From positions 2,852,001 to 2,916,000 of the forward strand of contig NZ_CP133019.1 in NCBI RefSeq assembly GCF_030866805.1: DNA of 64,000 nt, read 5' to 3'. Shown here in pieces: positions 41,541 to 51,337 of the stretch (positions within the stretch are counted from its first letter, which is position 1; every line of letters starts with the position of its first letter). Origin of the DNA: Microbacterium terrisoli. Lineage in GTDB: Bacteria; Actinomycetota; Actinomycetes; Actinomycetales; Microbacteriaceae. The position numbers were made by a program, and so were the translations under genes. Under the pieces are notes generated by a model. The model was not told the DNA's origin. It worked only from the letters and a program-made list of their open reading frames with translations, and made no database searches.

Positions 41541-43043
41541 CTACAGCCCCTGCGCGAGACGGTAGTACGCCTGGTTCCAACGCACTTCGCGTTGGAAGCC
41601 GGCCACCGTGGTGCCCTCGTCGATGACCAGCAGCTCGGTCTGGGCCATCTCGGCGAAGTCGCGCCACACGTCGATGCCCACGGCGGTGGTCATCACTGTG
41701 TGGTGGGCGGCGCCGGCGGTCAGCCAGCAGGTCGCCGAGGTCGTGAAGTCGGGCTGCGGCTTCCACACCGCACGGCCCACCGGCAGCTGGGGCAGGTCGG
41801 GGGCGGCAACGTTGTCCACGACGTTGGCCACGAGCCGGAACCGGTCGCGCATGTCGCTCATGGCCACCACGACTGCCGGCCCCGCATCGGCGGTGAACAC
41901 CAGGCGCACCGGGTCGTCCTTGCCGCCGATGCCCAGCGGGTGCACCTCGAGCCGCGGGCGCGCGGTGGTCAGCGACGGCGAGACCTCGAGCATGTGCGCG
42001 CCGAGGATCTTCTCATCGCCGGGGATCAGATCGTATGTGTAGTCCTCCATGAGCGACGCACCCCCGGGCAGGCCGGCCCCCATGACATTGGCCACGCGCA
42101 CGAGGATCGCCGTCTTCCAGTCGCCCTCGGCACCGAACCCATAGCCTTCGGCCATCAGCCGCTGCACGCCCAGACCCGGCAGCTGCTTCAGCGATCCGAG
42201 GTCTTCGAACGACGTCGTGAACGCGGCGAAACCGCCCTCGTCCAGGAACGCGCGCAGCCCGAGCTCGATCGCCGCGCCGTCACGCAGCGACTGGTGCCGC
42301 TCGCCTCCGCGACGCAGCTCGGCCGCCACGTCGTAGAGCTGTTCGTACTCGGCGACCAGGGCGTCGACGTCGGCCGAGGACGCCGCATCCACCGCCGCGG
42401 CAAGCTCGTTCACGCCCCAGGTGTTCACCTGCACGCCCAGGCGCAGCTGCGCCTCGGTCTTGTCGCCCTCGGTCACTGCGACGTGGCGCATGTTGTCGCC
42501 GAAGCGGGCGAGCTTGAGGGTGCGGGATGCCGCCAGCCCCGCCGCCGCGCGCTGCCAGTGCTCGATCTGCTGCAGCACGACCGGGTTGGACACGTGCCCC
42601 ACGACGGTCTTGCGCGGCACGCCCAGGCGGGTCTGGATGTACCCGAACTCGCGGTCGCCGTGCGCGGCCTGGTTGAGGTTCATGAAATCGAAGTCGATCT
42701 CATCCCACGGCAGGTCGACATTGGCCTGCGTGTGCAGGTGCAGCAGCGGCTTGCGCAGGGCGTCCAGGCCGGCGATCCACATCTTGGCGGGGCTGAAGGT
42801 GTGCATCCAGGCGATGACACCGATCACCTCGTCGCGTGCGTTCGCATCCAGCGCCAGGCGACGGATGCCGTCCGGCTCGATCAGCACCGGCTTGAACACG
42901 ACCTTCACCGGCAGACCGGCAAGCCCTGCCACGACCTGCTGCGCCTGGGCCGCGACCTGGCGCAGCGTCTCGTCGCCGTACAGGGTCTGGCTGCCGGTGG
43001 CGAACCAGACTTCGTAGCCGTCCAAGGAGGTGGAGAGGGTCAT
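41541..43043 (-). CDS. araA: L-arabinose isomerase
   Basis: Isomerises L-arabinose to L-ribulose, the first step of the pathway. The 500-residue length equals that of the E. coli enzyme. Conserved stretches include [21 protein letters not shown] at the N-terminus, [51 protein letters not shown], and [22 protein letters not shown] with active-site Glu, plus the metal-ligand His residues ([19 protein letters not shown]). The open frame runs on upstream only because of the 14-bp repeat array; ATG 43043 is preceded by AAGGA. It is the last gene of araD-araB-araA. Confidence 0.96.
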   Translation of the reverse strand: MTLSTSLDGYEVWFATGSQTLYGDETLRQVAAQAQQVVAGLAGLPVKVVFKPVLIEPDGIRRLALDANARDEVIGVIAWMHTFSPAKMWIAGLDALRKPLLHLHTQANVDLPWDEIDFDFMNLNQAAHGDREFGYIQTRLGVPRKTVVGHVSNPVVLQQIEHWQRAAAGLAASRTLKLARFGDNMRHVAVTEGDKTEAQLRLGVQVNTWGVNELAAAVDAASSADVDALVAEYEQLYDVAAELRRGGERHQSLRDGAAIELGLRAFLDEGGFAAFTTSFEDLGSLKQLPGLGVQRLMAEGYGFGAEGDWKTAILVRVANVMGAGLPGGASLMEDYTYDLIPGDEKILGAHMLEVSPSLTTARPRLEVHPLGIGGKDDPVRLVFTADAGPAVVVAMSDMRDRFRLVANVVDNVAAPDLPQLPVGRAVWKPQPDFTTSATCWLTAGAAHHTVMTTAVGIDVWRDFAEMAQTELLVIDEGTTVAGFQREVRWNQAYYRLAQGL

Positions 43044-43076
43044 GGAGTCGTCCTTCTTATGCGGGGAGTGCTGTAC

Positions 43077-43160
43077 GGGGGTGCTGATGCGGGGGTGCTG
43101 ATGCGGGGGTGCTGATGCAGGGGTGCTGATGCGGGGGTGCTGATGCGGGGGTGCTGATGC
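43077..43160. repeat. Six tandem 14-bp units between araB and araA
   Basis: Six consecutive copies of GGGGGTGCTGATGC occupy 43077-43160; the fourth begins with A instead of G and the others are identical. They fill most of the 130-base gap between the araB stop and the araA start. Such a perfect short-unit array is prone to slippage and should vary between strains. Confidence 0.9.
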
Positions 43161-43173
43161 AGCGGAGGAGCTG

Positions 43174-44751
43174 TCAGAGGTGGGCGACGGCGGCGCGTTC
43201 GACGGCGAGGCCGGCGTGGTAGCGGTCGAGGTACGCGGCGAAGCCGGCGGCGTCGGCTGGGTCGGGAGCAGCGATCTCGGTCTTCGCGTCCGTGAAGACA
43301 CGCTCGTCCAGGTAGGCGGCCAGGCCGAGGCCCGATGAGGCGGCGGCGAATGTCGCCAGCACCGCGATTCCCCACGCTCCGCCCTCAGATGCCGTCTCAC
43401 CGACGGCCACCGGAGCGTTCAGCGCAGCGGCGAGGAACCGCTGCGCGACACCCGCGGTGCGGAACATTCCGCCGTGGGCATACATCCGATCCAGGGCGAC
43501 GCTCTCGCCGTCGAGGATGCGCATGCCGAGCGCGAGGGTGCCGAACACTCCGTACAGCTGCGCGCGCATGAGGTTGGCCAGATTCAGTTCGCTCTCCGGC
43601 GTGCGCACGAACAGCGGGCGGCCGGCATCGGTGCCGGCGATCGGCTCACCGGCCAGATGGTTGTAGGCGAGCAGCCCACCGGCGTCGGCAGCGCCGGCCA
43701 GAGCCTCGCGGAAGAGCACGTCGAACGCGCCGTCGGCGGTGACCGGGCGCCCCGAGGCGGCGGCGAACCGCTCGAACAGTCCCACCCAGGCGGCCAGTTC
43801 GCTGGCCCCGTTGTTGCAGTGCACCATCGCCACCGGCGAGCCCGCAGGGGTGGTGACCAGGTCGATCTCGTGGTGCACGGCCGACAGCGGGCGTTCGAGC
43901 ACCACCATGGCGAAGATGCTCGTGCCCGCGCTGATGTTGCCGGTGCGCGGTGCCACCGCGTTCGTGGCGACCATGCCGGTGCCGGCATCCCCTTCGGGCG
44001 GGCAGACGATCGCTCCCGGCTGCAGCGTGCCCGACGCGTCCAGCAGCGCCGCTCCGGCCGCAGTCAGCTCGCCGGCGGGCAGGCCGGCGGACAGGACCCG
44101 CGGAAGCAGTTCGCGCAGCGCCGGCACCCGGCCGGCGACACGCTCGTCGTAGCGGGCGACCAGAGCCTGGTCGTAGTCGCCTGTGGCGGCATCGATCGGG
44201 AACATGCCGGAGGCGTCGCCCACTCCCAGCACCTTCTGCCCGGTCAGCTGCCAGTGCACGTAGCCGGCCAGCGTCGTGAGGAAGCGGGCCTCGGAGATGT
44301 GCGGCTCGTCATCGAGCACCGCCTGGTGCAGGTGCGCGATCGACCAGCGCAGCGGGATGTTCTGCCCGAACAGTTCGGTGAGCTCCGCTGCGGCAGGCCC
44401 GGTGGAGGTGTTGCGCCACGTGCGGAACGGCACGAGCAGCTGGTCATCGGCACCGAACACCAGGTAGCCGTGCATCATCGCCGACACGCCGATCGCGCGC
44501 AGGCGATCCAGCGGCACGCCGTACGCGGCCTGCACCTGGGCCGCGAGATCGGCGAAGGCCGCCTGCAGCCCGGCGTGCACCTCGGACAGGTCGTACGTCC
44601 AGCGTCCGTCGACGAACGCGTTCTCCCATTCATGCGAACCGGTGGCCAGGATCTCGTTCGGATCCTCGCCGACCAGACAGGCCTTGATGCGGGTGGACCC
44701 CAGTTCGATGCCGAGCGTCGCGCGCCCGGCGGCGATGTCTTCGGCGCTCAT
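43174..44751 (-). CDS. araB: FGGY-family carbohydrate kinase, probable L-ribulokinase
   Basis: Predicted to phosphorylate L-ribulose to L-ribulose 5-phosphate. The 525-residue FGGY kinase has [17 protein letters not shown] (phosphate-binding hairpin), [55 protein letters not shown] (second ATP-binding loop) and [23 protein letters not shown]. The sequence is nearer to the xylulokinase-like ribulokinases of actinobacteria than to E. coli AraB, so the substrate is assigned mainly from its place between araD and araA. The ATG overlaps the araD stop (ATGA). The long C-terminal part continues to [14 protein letters not shown]. Confidence 0.88.
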   Translation of the reverse strand: MSAEDIAAGRATLGIELGSTRIKACLVGEDPNEILATGSHEWENAFVDGRWTYDLSEVHAGLQAAFADLAAQVQAAYGVPLDRLRAIGVSAMMHGYLVFGADDQLLVPFRTWRNTSTGPAAAELTELFGQNIPLRWSIAHLHQAVLDDEPHISEARFLTTLAGYVHWQLTGQKVLGVGDASGMFPIDAATGDYDQALVARYDERVAGRVPALRELLPRVLSAGLPAGELTAAGAALLDASGTLQPGAIVCPPEGDAGTGMVATNAVAPRTGNISAGTSIFAMVVLERPLSAVHHEIDLVTTPAGSPVAMVHCNNGASELAAWVGLFERFAAASGRPVTADGAFDVLFREALAGAADAGGLLAYNHLAGEPIAGTDAGRPLFVRTPESELNLANLMRAQLYGVFGTLALGMRILDGESVALDRMYAHGGMFRTAGVAQRFLAAALNAPVAVGETASEGGAWGIAVLATFAAASSGLGLAAYLDERVFTDAKTEIAAPDPADAAGFAAYLDRYHAGLAVERAAVAHL

Positions 44752-45479
44752 GACCTGCTCCGCCTGTCGTCGGCAGTCTGTCCGTACACGTTCTGGTAGC
44801 GGTCGTAGAGGCTGTCGATCGCCTGCTGCGGGATCGGCAGCAGGTCACCGCCCTGACGGGCGATGTGCACGGTGCGGGCCACGTCTTCGAGCATGACCGC
44901 CGCCTTCACAGCATCCTTCGCACTCGCCCCGATCGTGAACGGACCGTGGTTCTGCATCAGCACGGCACGGCTGCGATGGCCCTGCAGCGTCTGCACGATG
45001 CCGCGGCCGATCGAGTCGTCACCGATGATCGCGAAAGGCCCGACGGGGATCGGGCCGCCGAACTCATCGGCCATGGCGGTGATCACGCACGGGATCTCCT
45101 CACCGCGCGCAGCCCATGCCACCGCGTACGTGGAGTGCGTGTGCACCACGCCGCCGACCTCGGGCATGTTCCGGTACACATACGCGTGTGCGGCGGTGTC
45201 GCTGGAGGGGCTGCGGTCGCTGCCGGTAGAGCCGGGCACCACGGTGCCGTCGAGGCGGCACAGGATCATGTTCTCGGGAGCCAGATCGTCGTAGAGCACA
45301 CCCGACGGCTTGATCACGAACAGGTCGTCCGCAGGATCGCCGCCCAGCCGCACCCGCCCCGACACATTGCCGCCGGTCCACACCACGAGCCCGTACCGCA
45401 CGAGCTCGCCGTGCAGCCGCGCGACATCCGCGCGCGTCTGGTCGATCAGCGCCGCAGCGGCCTCATCGATGTCTGTCAC
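44748..45479 (-). CDS. araD: L-ribulose-5-phosphate 4-epimerase
   Basis: Converts L-ribulose 5-phosphate to D-xylulose 5-phosphate, linking arabinose to the pentose phosphate pathway. The class II aldolase/epimerase fold is clear: VVWTGGNVSGRV, FVIKPSGVLYDDL, SDTAAHAYVYRNMPEVGGVVHTHSTYAVAWAARG with the zinc-binding His pair, and QNHGPFTIG with the third His. The start is set at GTG 45479 (VTDIDEAAAAL), five bases after ATGGAGG; the ATG at 45491 lies within that ribosome binding site. First gene of araDBA, with a LacI-type palindrome 30-50 bases upstream. 243 residues. Confidence 0.93.
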   Translation of the reverse strand: MTDIDEAAAALIDQTRADVARLHGELVRYGLVVWTGGNVSGRVRLGGDPADDLFVIKPSGVLYDDLAPENMILCRLDGTVVPGSTGSDRSPSSDTAAHAYVYRNMPEVGGVVHTHSTYAVAWAARGEEIPCVITAMADEFGGPIPVGPFAIIGDDSIGRGIVQTLQGHRSRAVLMQNHGPFTIGASAKDAVKAAVMLEDVARTVHIARQGGDLLPIPQQAIDSLYDRYQNVYGQTADDRRSRS

Positions 45480-45510
45480 CTTTGCCTCCATCGGTCTTGC
45501 CTGGTCGTCA

Positions 45511-45526
45511 ATGTTACCGGTCACAT
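45511..45526. promoter_or_regulatory. LacI-type operator between araDBA and the GH127 gene
   Basis: ATGTTACCGGTCACAT is a 16-bp palindrome with 7 of 8 half-site positions matching and a central CCGG, the pattern bound by LacI/GalR-type sugar repressors. It lies 31 bases before the araD start and 67 bases before the GH127 start, so one repressor could control both directions. Confidence 0.65.
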
Positions 45527-45593
45527 GCGCTTTGCGCCACTACTCGCTATCTTGAATCCGCGGCCACATGTCGGGCGCGTTCAAAGGATGATG

Positions 45594-47513
45594 ATGACTC
45601 GACCCGTTCCCTCCGCCCCCGTGGTGCCCACGCACGGGCGGCTGCGCCCGCTCGGATTGAACGACGTGCAGATCACCGGCGGCTTCTGGGCGCAGCGCCA
45701 GAGAGTGAACGCCGCAGCGACGCTCACGCACATCGGCGACCGCCTCGAATCCGAGGGCTGGCTGCCGAACTTCGATCTGGCCGCCGCCGGGCGTCTGCCC
45801 GAAGGCCGCCGCGGACGGGAATTCGCGGACTCCGAGGTGTACAAGTACCTCGAGGCTCTCGCGTGGGAGGTGGGGCGCAGCGGCGATCGCGCCCTCGACG
45901 CGCGTCTGCGCGCGGTGGTCGCCCGTGTCGCGGCGGCCCAAGAATCCGACGGGTACGTGAACACGGCGTTCGGCCGCCCAGGTCAGGAGCCGCGCTGGGC
46001 ACACCTCACGTGGGGCCATGAGCTGTACTGCCTCGGCCACCTCTTCCAGGCGGCGGTCGCCCGGCACCGCACGGTGCCCGACGCCGACGACGGTCTCGTC
46101 ACCCTCGCGCGCCGGGCCGCCGATCTGGTGTGCGAGACGTTCGGTGCCGGCGGCAACCCGGGAGTGTGCGGCCACCCCGAGATCGAGACGGGGCTGGCGG
46201 AGCTGGGCCGCGCACTCGACGAGCCGGCGTACCTCGCGCAGTCCGCACTGTTCGTCGACCGACGCGGACACGGCGTGCTCGGCGACACCCCGTGGGGGCG
46301 CGAGTACTTCCAAGACGACACGCCGGTGCGTCAGGCCCACGTGCTGCGCGGCCACGCCGTGCGGGCCAACTATCTGGCCGCCGGCGCGGCCGATGTCGCC
46401 ACCGAGAACGACGACACTGCGCTGCACGATGCTCTGCGCACGCAATGGGAGCGCACCGTCGCACGCCGCACCTACCTCACCGGCGGCCAGGGCTCGCGGC
46501 ACGAGGACGAGGCGTTCGGCGAGGACTGGGAGCTGCCCGGCGACCGCGCGTATTCGGAGACGTGCGCAGGTGTCGGCTCGATCATGTTCAGCTGGCGGAT
46601 GCTGCTGGCCGACGGCGACGCGCGATACGCCGACCTGATCGAACGCACGCTGTACAACGTCGTGGCCACCTCGCCCGCCGAGGACGGCACGGCGTTCTTC
46701 TACGCGAACCCGCTGCATCAGCGCACCCCCGGAACCGTGCCCGATCCCACCGAGACCTCACCGCGCGCGTCCTCATCACTGCGTGCGCCGTGGTTCGAGG
46801 TGTCGTGCTGCCCGCCGAACGTGGCCCGGACGCTGGCCAGTCTCGACGCCTACATCGCGACGGCCTCGGAAGACGGCATCCAGGTGCAGCAGTATGCCTC
46901 CGCGCGCGTGCGGACCACTGTCCCCTCGGGCGCCGAGGTCGCGCTCGACATCGACACGCGCTACCCCGCCGACGGGGAGGTGCGCATCGCGGTGGCCGCC
47001 GACGCATCGTTCACGCTGTCGCTGCGGGTGCCCGCCTGGGCCGAGGGGGCGACGCTTCACGTGCTGACTGCCGACGGGACGGCCGTCGAGCCCGCACGGC
47101 GCGTCGCCGCCGGTGTGTACGCGCGGATCGAGCGCGAGTTCCACCGTGGAGACGTCGTCACGCTGATGCTGCCGGTCGCCCCGCGGGTGACCCGCCCCGA
47201 TCCACACATCGACGCCGTGCGCGGGTGCATCGCGATCGAGCGCGGGCCCGAAGTGCTCGCCCTGGAGTCCGTCGACCTGGTCGGCGTCGACCATGTCGAC
47301 GATGTCGTGGCCGTCGCCGGGGCGGTGCCGGTCGAACATGACGGGCGCATCTGGCTGCCGGTCGCGCGACGGAGCGGGCACGAGGATCTGTGGCCGTACG
47401 CGAGCGTCGAGCCGTCGGCATCCGTCGACCCCGGCGAGGTGGCGCTGATCCCCTATCACTCTTGGGGCAACCGCGGGTCGTCCACCATGCGGGTGTGGAT
47501 CCCCACCGTCTGA
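45594..47513 (+). CDS. GH127 beta-L-arabinofuranosidase
   Basis: A 639-residue (alpha/alpha)6-barrel glycosidase of family GH127, expected to release beta-linked L-arabinofuranose. Residues equivalent to those of the characterised Bifidobacterium HypBA1 are all present: acid/base Glu in HEDEAFGEDW (about 306), zinc ligands Glu and Cys in SETCAGVGS (about 322 and 324), and the Cys pair in VSCCPPNVAR (about 405-406), the first of which is the nucleophile. No signal peptide is seen, so it acts inside the cell. Of three tandem ATG codons, 45594 is best spaced from AAAGG. The upstream extension of the frame is antisense to araD. Confidence 0.92.
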   Translation: MTRPVPSAPVVPTHGRLRPLGLNDVQITGGFWAQRQRVNAAATLTHIGDRLESEGWLPNFDLAAAGRLPEGRRGREFADSEVYKYLEALAWEVGRSGDRALDARLRAVVARVAAAQESDGYVNTAFGRPGQEPRWAHLTWGHELYCLGHLFQAAVARHRTVPDADDGLVTLARRAADLVCETFGAGGNPGVCGHPEIETGLAELGRALDEPAYLAQSALFVDRRGHGVLGDTPWGREYFQDDTPVRQAHVLRGHAVRANYLAAGAADVATENDDTALHDALRTQWERTVARRTYLTGGQGSRHEDEAFGEDWELPGDRAYSETCAGVGSIMFSWRMLLADGDARYADLIERTLYNVVATSPAEDGTAFFYANPLHQRTPGTVPDPTETSPRASSSLRAPWFEVSCCPPNVARTLASLDAYIATASEDGIQVQQYASARVRTTVPSGAEVALDIDTRYPADGEVRIAVAADASFTLSLRVPAWAEGATLHVLTADGTAVEPARRVAAGVYARIEREFHRGDVVTLMLPVAPRVTRPDPHIDAVRGCIAIERGPEVLALESVDLVGVDHVDDVVAVAGAVPVEHDGRIWLPVARRSGHEDLWPYASVEPSASVDPGEVALIPYHSWGNRGSSTMRVWIPTV

Positions 47514-47548
47514 GCAGCGCGAGCAGTGAGAGGTGAGAGGCTGAGCAC

Positions 47549-48463
47549 ATGCGTATCGCCGTCACCGGGTCGTCCGGCAAGCTGGGTTCGGTCGTCGCGC
47601 GCGAGCTGCGCGCGGCGGGGCACGAGGTCATCGGGCTGGATGCCACGGGCCCGCGCGGTCCGGGATTCGTGCAGGTCGACCTGACCGACTACGGCCAGAC
47701 TGTGGATGCTCTGACCGCCGTGAACGATCAGCACGACGGGTTCGACGCGCTCGTGCATCTGGCGGCGATTCCCGCGCCGGGGATCCGCAGCGACGTGGCC
47801 ACCTTCCACAACAACATGGTCGCGACCTTCAACGTCTTCTGGGCGGCGACCAGGCTCGGCATCCGGCGCATCGTGTACGCGTCGAGCGAGACGGTGCTGG
47901 GACTTCCGTTCGACGTGCCGCCGCCGTACGTGCCCGTCGACGAGGAGTACCTGCCGCGGCCCGAGTCGGTGTACTCACTGGTCAAGGTGCTCGAAGAGCG
48001 GATGGCGAGCGAGCTCGTGCGGTGGTCCCACGCGCCCGCAGGCTCCGCGCAGCGCGCCGGCGGTACGTGGAGTGGGCGCGGGGAGCATCCGGAACTCTCT
48101 ATCACGGCACTGCGGTTCTCGAACGTCATGTGGCCCGAGGACTATGCGGCATTCGCCGCCGTGCAGGATGACGCGTGGGCCCGCAAGTGGAACCTGTGGG
48201 GCTACATCGATGCCCGCGACGGCGCACAGGCGGTGCAGCGCGCGCTCGAGAATGCTCGACCCGGTTTCGACCAGTTCATCATCGCCGCCGCCGACACCGT
48301 CATGGAGCGGTCGAACGAGCAACTGCTGGCCGAGGTGTTCCCCGACGTGCCGCGACGCCGGCCGGTCGGCGAGCACGACACGCTGCTGTCGATCGAAAAG
48401 GCACGGCGGCTGCTCGGCTACGAGCCGCGGCATTCCTGGCGCGACGAGGTGCGGCAGGGATGA
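47549..48463 (+). CDS. NAD(P)-dependent epimerase/dehydratase family oxidoreductase
   Basis: A 304-residue extended short-chain dehydrogenase. The dinucleotide fingerprint is AVTGSSGKLGSVVARELRAAGH (residues 4-25), LVHLAAIPAP follows, and the catalytic YSLVK motif is intact with an upstream ASSETV Ser. The C-terminal domain has LRFSNVMWPEDYAAF and WGYIDARDGAQAVQRAL. Near residue 155-178 is a Gly/Ser/Arg-rich insertion not usual in the family. It follows the GH127 gene by 35 bases in the same direction, so it may act on a sugar or sugar acid of the arabinan pathway. The substrate is unknown. Confidence 0.85.
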   Translation: MRIAVTGSSGKLGSVVARELRAAGHEVIGLDATGPRGPGFVQVDLTDYGQTVDALTAVNDQHDGFDALVHLAAIPAPGIRSDVATFHNNMVATFNVFWAATRLGIRRIVYASSETVLGLPFDVPPPYVPVDEEYLPRPESVYSLVKVLEERMASELVRWSHAPAGSAQRAGGTWSGRGEHPELSITALRFSNVMWPEDYAAFAAVQDDAWARKWNLWGYIDARDGAQAVQRALENARPGFDQFIIAAADTVMERSNEQLLAEVFPDVPRRRPVGEHDTLLSIEKARRLLGYEPRHSWRDEVRQG

Positions 48464-48484
48464 CGCGCCACCCGCGTGGCGGGC

Positions 48485-49456
48485 TCAGCGGCCCGTGCCC
48501 ACGGTTCCGGTGAGCCACCGCGCCACGTCGGCACGGACGGTGTCGGCGTCGTATGAGGACTCGTCGGCATTGTCGGCGCGCAGCACATAGACGGGGATGC
48601 CGGCCCGCTCGAGCGCTGCGGTGATGGCCCGTCCGCCGCGCGGGTCGTCGGAGACGAGATGGACGACGCCGTCGACGCGGTGCTGCCGCGCCTGGGCGAC
48701 GTACCACTCCGGGGCCTCGGGCGCGACGTACAGGCGCTCGTGGAATCCGATGAAACGCGAGGCGAGCGCACGCAGCGGGTCTCCACCCCGCCGCGCGTAG
48801 CCGTCGGCGGCGATCGACAAGTACATCGACCACACGAACACGGCGCCGAAATGCTCTTCGAAGTGCCGGTAGAAGCCCATGTCGAACCAGAGGCCCCGTC
48901 CGATCCACATCAGGCGCGCCCGTTCGTCGGGGACGACGGCGTAGCCCGCGTCGACCCGCTCGGCGATCTCGTCGTGCAGCTCTCGTGCGGCATCGCGCGC
49001 CCAGGTCGTCCCGCGGTGCCACTGCGGCAGCATCACCGCCGGGATCGTGTCGTTCACGCGCACGGGGAGCCGCGACGCTGAGGCGATGAGATCGCGGGTG
49101 CGACGGTTCCACTCCGCCTGCTCGTTGCCGAGGTCGAGGATCTCCCGCATCGCGCCCTCGTCGTATCGACCGCCGGTGAGATCGGCCAGCACGTCTGCCA
49201 GCGCGTGCAGCTCGTCGACCATGAGGTCGATGCGACCCGATCCCACCACGCGCTCCCAGTCGTCGGCGATCGTGCGCCACCACTGCGCCACCGGGGCCGT
49301 CTGCACCGTGCTCTCGAAGGCGAACAGCGACACTCCGACGACGTCGCGCCAGGCTTCGAAGAGCTTTCGGGTGACATCACCCGTGTAGTCGGTGGCCACC
49401 AGCGCGGGGCGAGGCAGCGCGCCCCACCCGTCGACGGCATCGGCGGGGCCGTTCAT
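48485..49456 (-). pseudogene. 5'-truncated 2-hydroxyacyl-CoA dehydratase D-component-like gene
   Basis: About 324 residues resembling the HgdB/BcrC-type subunit of 2-hydroxyacyl-CoA dehydratases: NGPADAVDGWGALPRPALVATDYTGDVTRKLFEAWRD, VPDERARLMWIGRGLWFD and the C-terminal VDGVVHLVSDDPRGGRAITAALERAGIPVYVLRAD. Family proteins have a further 80-100 N-terminal residues, which include early Cys ligands. Here similarity stops at about 49456, where the opposite strand begins to encode a CapA fragment. No frameshift is seen, so the remnant could still be translated, but its promoter and N-terminus are gone. The family assignment is from motifs I recognise and is less certain than the truncation. Confidence 0.55.
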
Positions 49457-50069
49457 GACCGACATCCACACCTTCTGCGAGCCGGGTTCGCTCCAGCGCT
49501 TCCACGCCGACGTGAGCGCGGCGGCACAGTCCCACGACATCGTCATCGTCGCCTTGCACAAGCGACTCGTGCACACCCCGGCACTGCTGGCCGACTACGA
49601 ACGAGAGGTCGCCCATGCCGCGGTGGATGCCGGGGCGGCAGCCGTCATCGCGCACCACGCGCACATCCTGCGCGGCGTCGAGGTCTACCGCGGACGGCCG
49701 ATCTTCCACGGGCTGGGCAATTTCGTGACCGTGACCGATGCGCTCACCCCGGTGCACGCGACCACTGCCGAGGCCGAGGCCTGGGCTGCGCGGCGGCTGG
49801 CGCTGTTCGGATTCACCCCCGATCCCGCCATGCCGTCGTACCCGTTCCATCCGCACAGCCGCAACACGATGATCGCCCAGCTCGAGATCGACGCAGACCA
49901 GGTCCGCGCGGGGTTCGTGCCGTGCTGGATCGACGACGATGCCCGTCCCGTGCCCAAGGGCGCGGATGCCGGCGGCCAGGCGGTGCTGGACTACGTGCGT
50001 GCGATCACCGACGCAGCGGGCCTTGCGACGCAGTACGAATGGGACGGCGATCTGGTGCGGGTGCGCTAG
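49455..50069 (+). pseudogene. 5'-truncated CapA-like (PGA_cap) gene
   Basis: About 204 residues matching the C-terminal half of CapA / poly-gamma-glutamate-synthesis-type metallophosphoesterases: AAAQSHDIVIVALHKRLVH, then AAVDAGAAAVIAHHAHILRGVEVYRGRPIFHGLGNFVT with the HHAH metal-ligand motif. The N-terminal half, with the NLEGP and ANNH-type motifs of the family, is missing. The first possible ATG (49455) lies exactly at the junction with the oppositely oriented dehydratase remnant, in a shared CATG. The two lost 5' ends facing each other fit one deletion between divergent genes. The stop overlaps the convergent alditol oxidase gene by 4 bases. Confidence 0.65.
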
Positions 50070-51307
50070 CCGATCGCGCGTCGCACGAACGCGTTGCGGA
50101 AGCGCCCTTCCGGGTCGTACCGGTCGGCGAGGGCGCGGAAGTCGGCCAGCCGCGGATACATCGCCGCCGCGTCCAGTCCCGCGAAGACCTTGCCCCAGTG
50201 CGGCCGGGCCCCCAGCGGATACAGGACGTCTTCGATCGCGGGCAGCGCTGCGGCGACGGCCTCGGTGTCGCGCACCCAGGTGAAGTGCAGTCCGACCACG
50301 TCGGTGCCGTACGCCGTCGACAGCCACAGATCGTCGGCGGCGACCGAACGCAGCTCGGTGATCTGCAGCAGGTCGCGCAGCCGCGGGCCGAGTGCGCGCA
50401 CGGCGGCGATCGCCTCGACGGCATGTACGCGCGGCACGAGATACTCGGACTGGATCTCGGCCCCGGCCGAGGGTGTGAACTCAGAGCGGAAGTGCGCGAG
50501 CCGCTCGCTCCAGGGGCCCGCCACGCCCAGCTGCTCGGTGACGTTTCGCACGTCCATGCCCGCGATCATGTGCCGCGGTGCGACTTCGGCCACGGCACCG
50601 AAGAAGTCCTCGCCCACCCGCGAGGGAGCATCCACGCGTTCCTTGATCCATGCCAGCGAGACCGTCGGCTCGTCCCAGAGCGTGAACAGCGACACGCTGT
50701 AGGCAGAGGCGAAGATCTCGTCGAACCGGTCGGCCACGACATCCCACCCCAGTCCGCCGAACAGGCGCTGGCGCACCGCGAATGCGGGCTCGATGTCGAG
50801 GGTCACCTCCACGACGACGCCCAGCGCGCCGATCGCCACCACAGCGCCCTCGAACCCGGGGTCTCCGCGGTGCAGCTCGACGCTCTCACCGGCGCCGGTG
50901 AGAAGTCGGATGCCGCGCACCGCCGTGGCGAGGTTCCCGTTGCGATCGCCCGACCCGTGCGTGGCGGTGGCGACCGCCCCGGCGACGGAGATGTGCGGGA
51001 GTGAGGCGAGGTTGTGCAGCGCCCAGCCGGCCTGCTGAAGCACGACGGCGAGGTCGCCGTAGCGCACTCCCCCGCCGACGGTCACCGACCGTGCCTCGGT
51101 GTCGATCTCGATCGAGGTGGCCAGACCTGCCGTGCTGATGAGGAGGTCATCGGTGTCGGCGATGTCGTTGAACGAGTGCCGACTGCCGATGACGCGCACC
51201 GCAGACGAACCGGTGATCAGCGCGGCGAGCTCGTCGATGCCCCCCGGTTCGGCGAAGCGCGCCGCGTCGTAGTGGTGGTTTCCGGCCCAGTTCGTCTGCT
51301 CGTGCAC
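50066..51307 (-). CDS. Alditol/aldonolactone oxidase-type FAD-binding oxidoreductase
   Basis: A 413-residue VAO-fold flavoenzyme. The FAD domain has VRVIGSRHSFNDIADT, in which the His corresponds to the residue covalently attached to FAD in alditol oxidase, then GGGVRYGDLAVVLQQAGWALHNLASLPHISVAGAVATATHGSGDRNGNLA. The C-terminal ALO domain includes ELRSVAADDLWLS and the tail motif YDPEGRFRNAFVRRAI. Alditol oxidases convert xylitol, sorbitol or arabinitol to aldoses with release of peroxide; lactone oxidases are close relatives. Its place in the arabinose locus favours an arabinitol- or arabinonolactone-type substrate, but this is inference. GTG start. Confidence 0.85.
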   Translation of the reverse strand: MHEQTNWAGNHHYDAARFAEPGGIDELAALITGSSAVRVIGSRHSFNDIADTDDLLISTAGLATSIEIDTEARSVTVGGGVRYGDLAVVLQQAGWALHNLASLPHISVAGAVATATHGSGDRNGNLATAVRGIRLLTGAGESVELHRGDPGFEGAVVAIGALGVVVEVTLDIEPAFAVRQRLFGGLGWDVVADRFDEIFASAYSVSLFTLWDEPTVSLAWIKERVDAPSRVGEDFFGAVAEVAPRHMIAGMDVRNVTEQLGVAGPWSERLAHFRSEFTPSAGAEIQSEYLVPRVHAVEAIAAVRALGPRLRDLLQITELRSVAADDLWLSTAYGTDVVGLHFTWVRDTEAVAAALPAIEDVLYPLGARPHWGKVFAGLDAAAMYPRLADFRALADRYDPEGRFRNAFVRRAIG

Positions 51308-51337
51308 GCCCTCATCTTTCCATCTCGGCGGCGATGC

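Noticed and set aside
43077..43160. Tandem 14-bp units as a possible CRISPR array.
   Set aside because: There are no spacers: units are directly adjacent and too short, and no cas genes are present.
44865..45593. Extension of the GH127 frame upstream over araD.
   Set aside because: The extension is antisense to araD, lacks protein-like composition, and a proper start with AAAGG lies at 45594.
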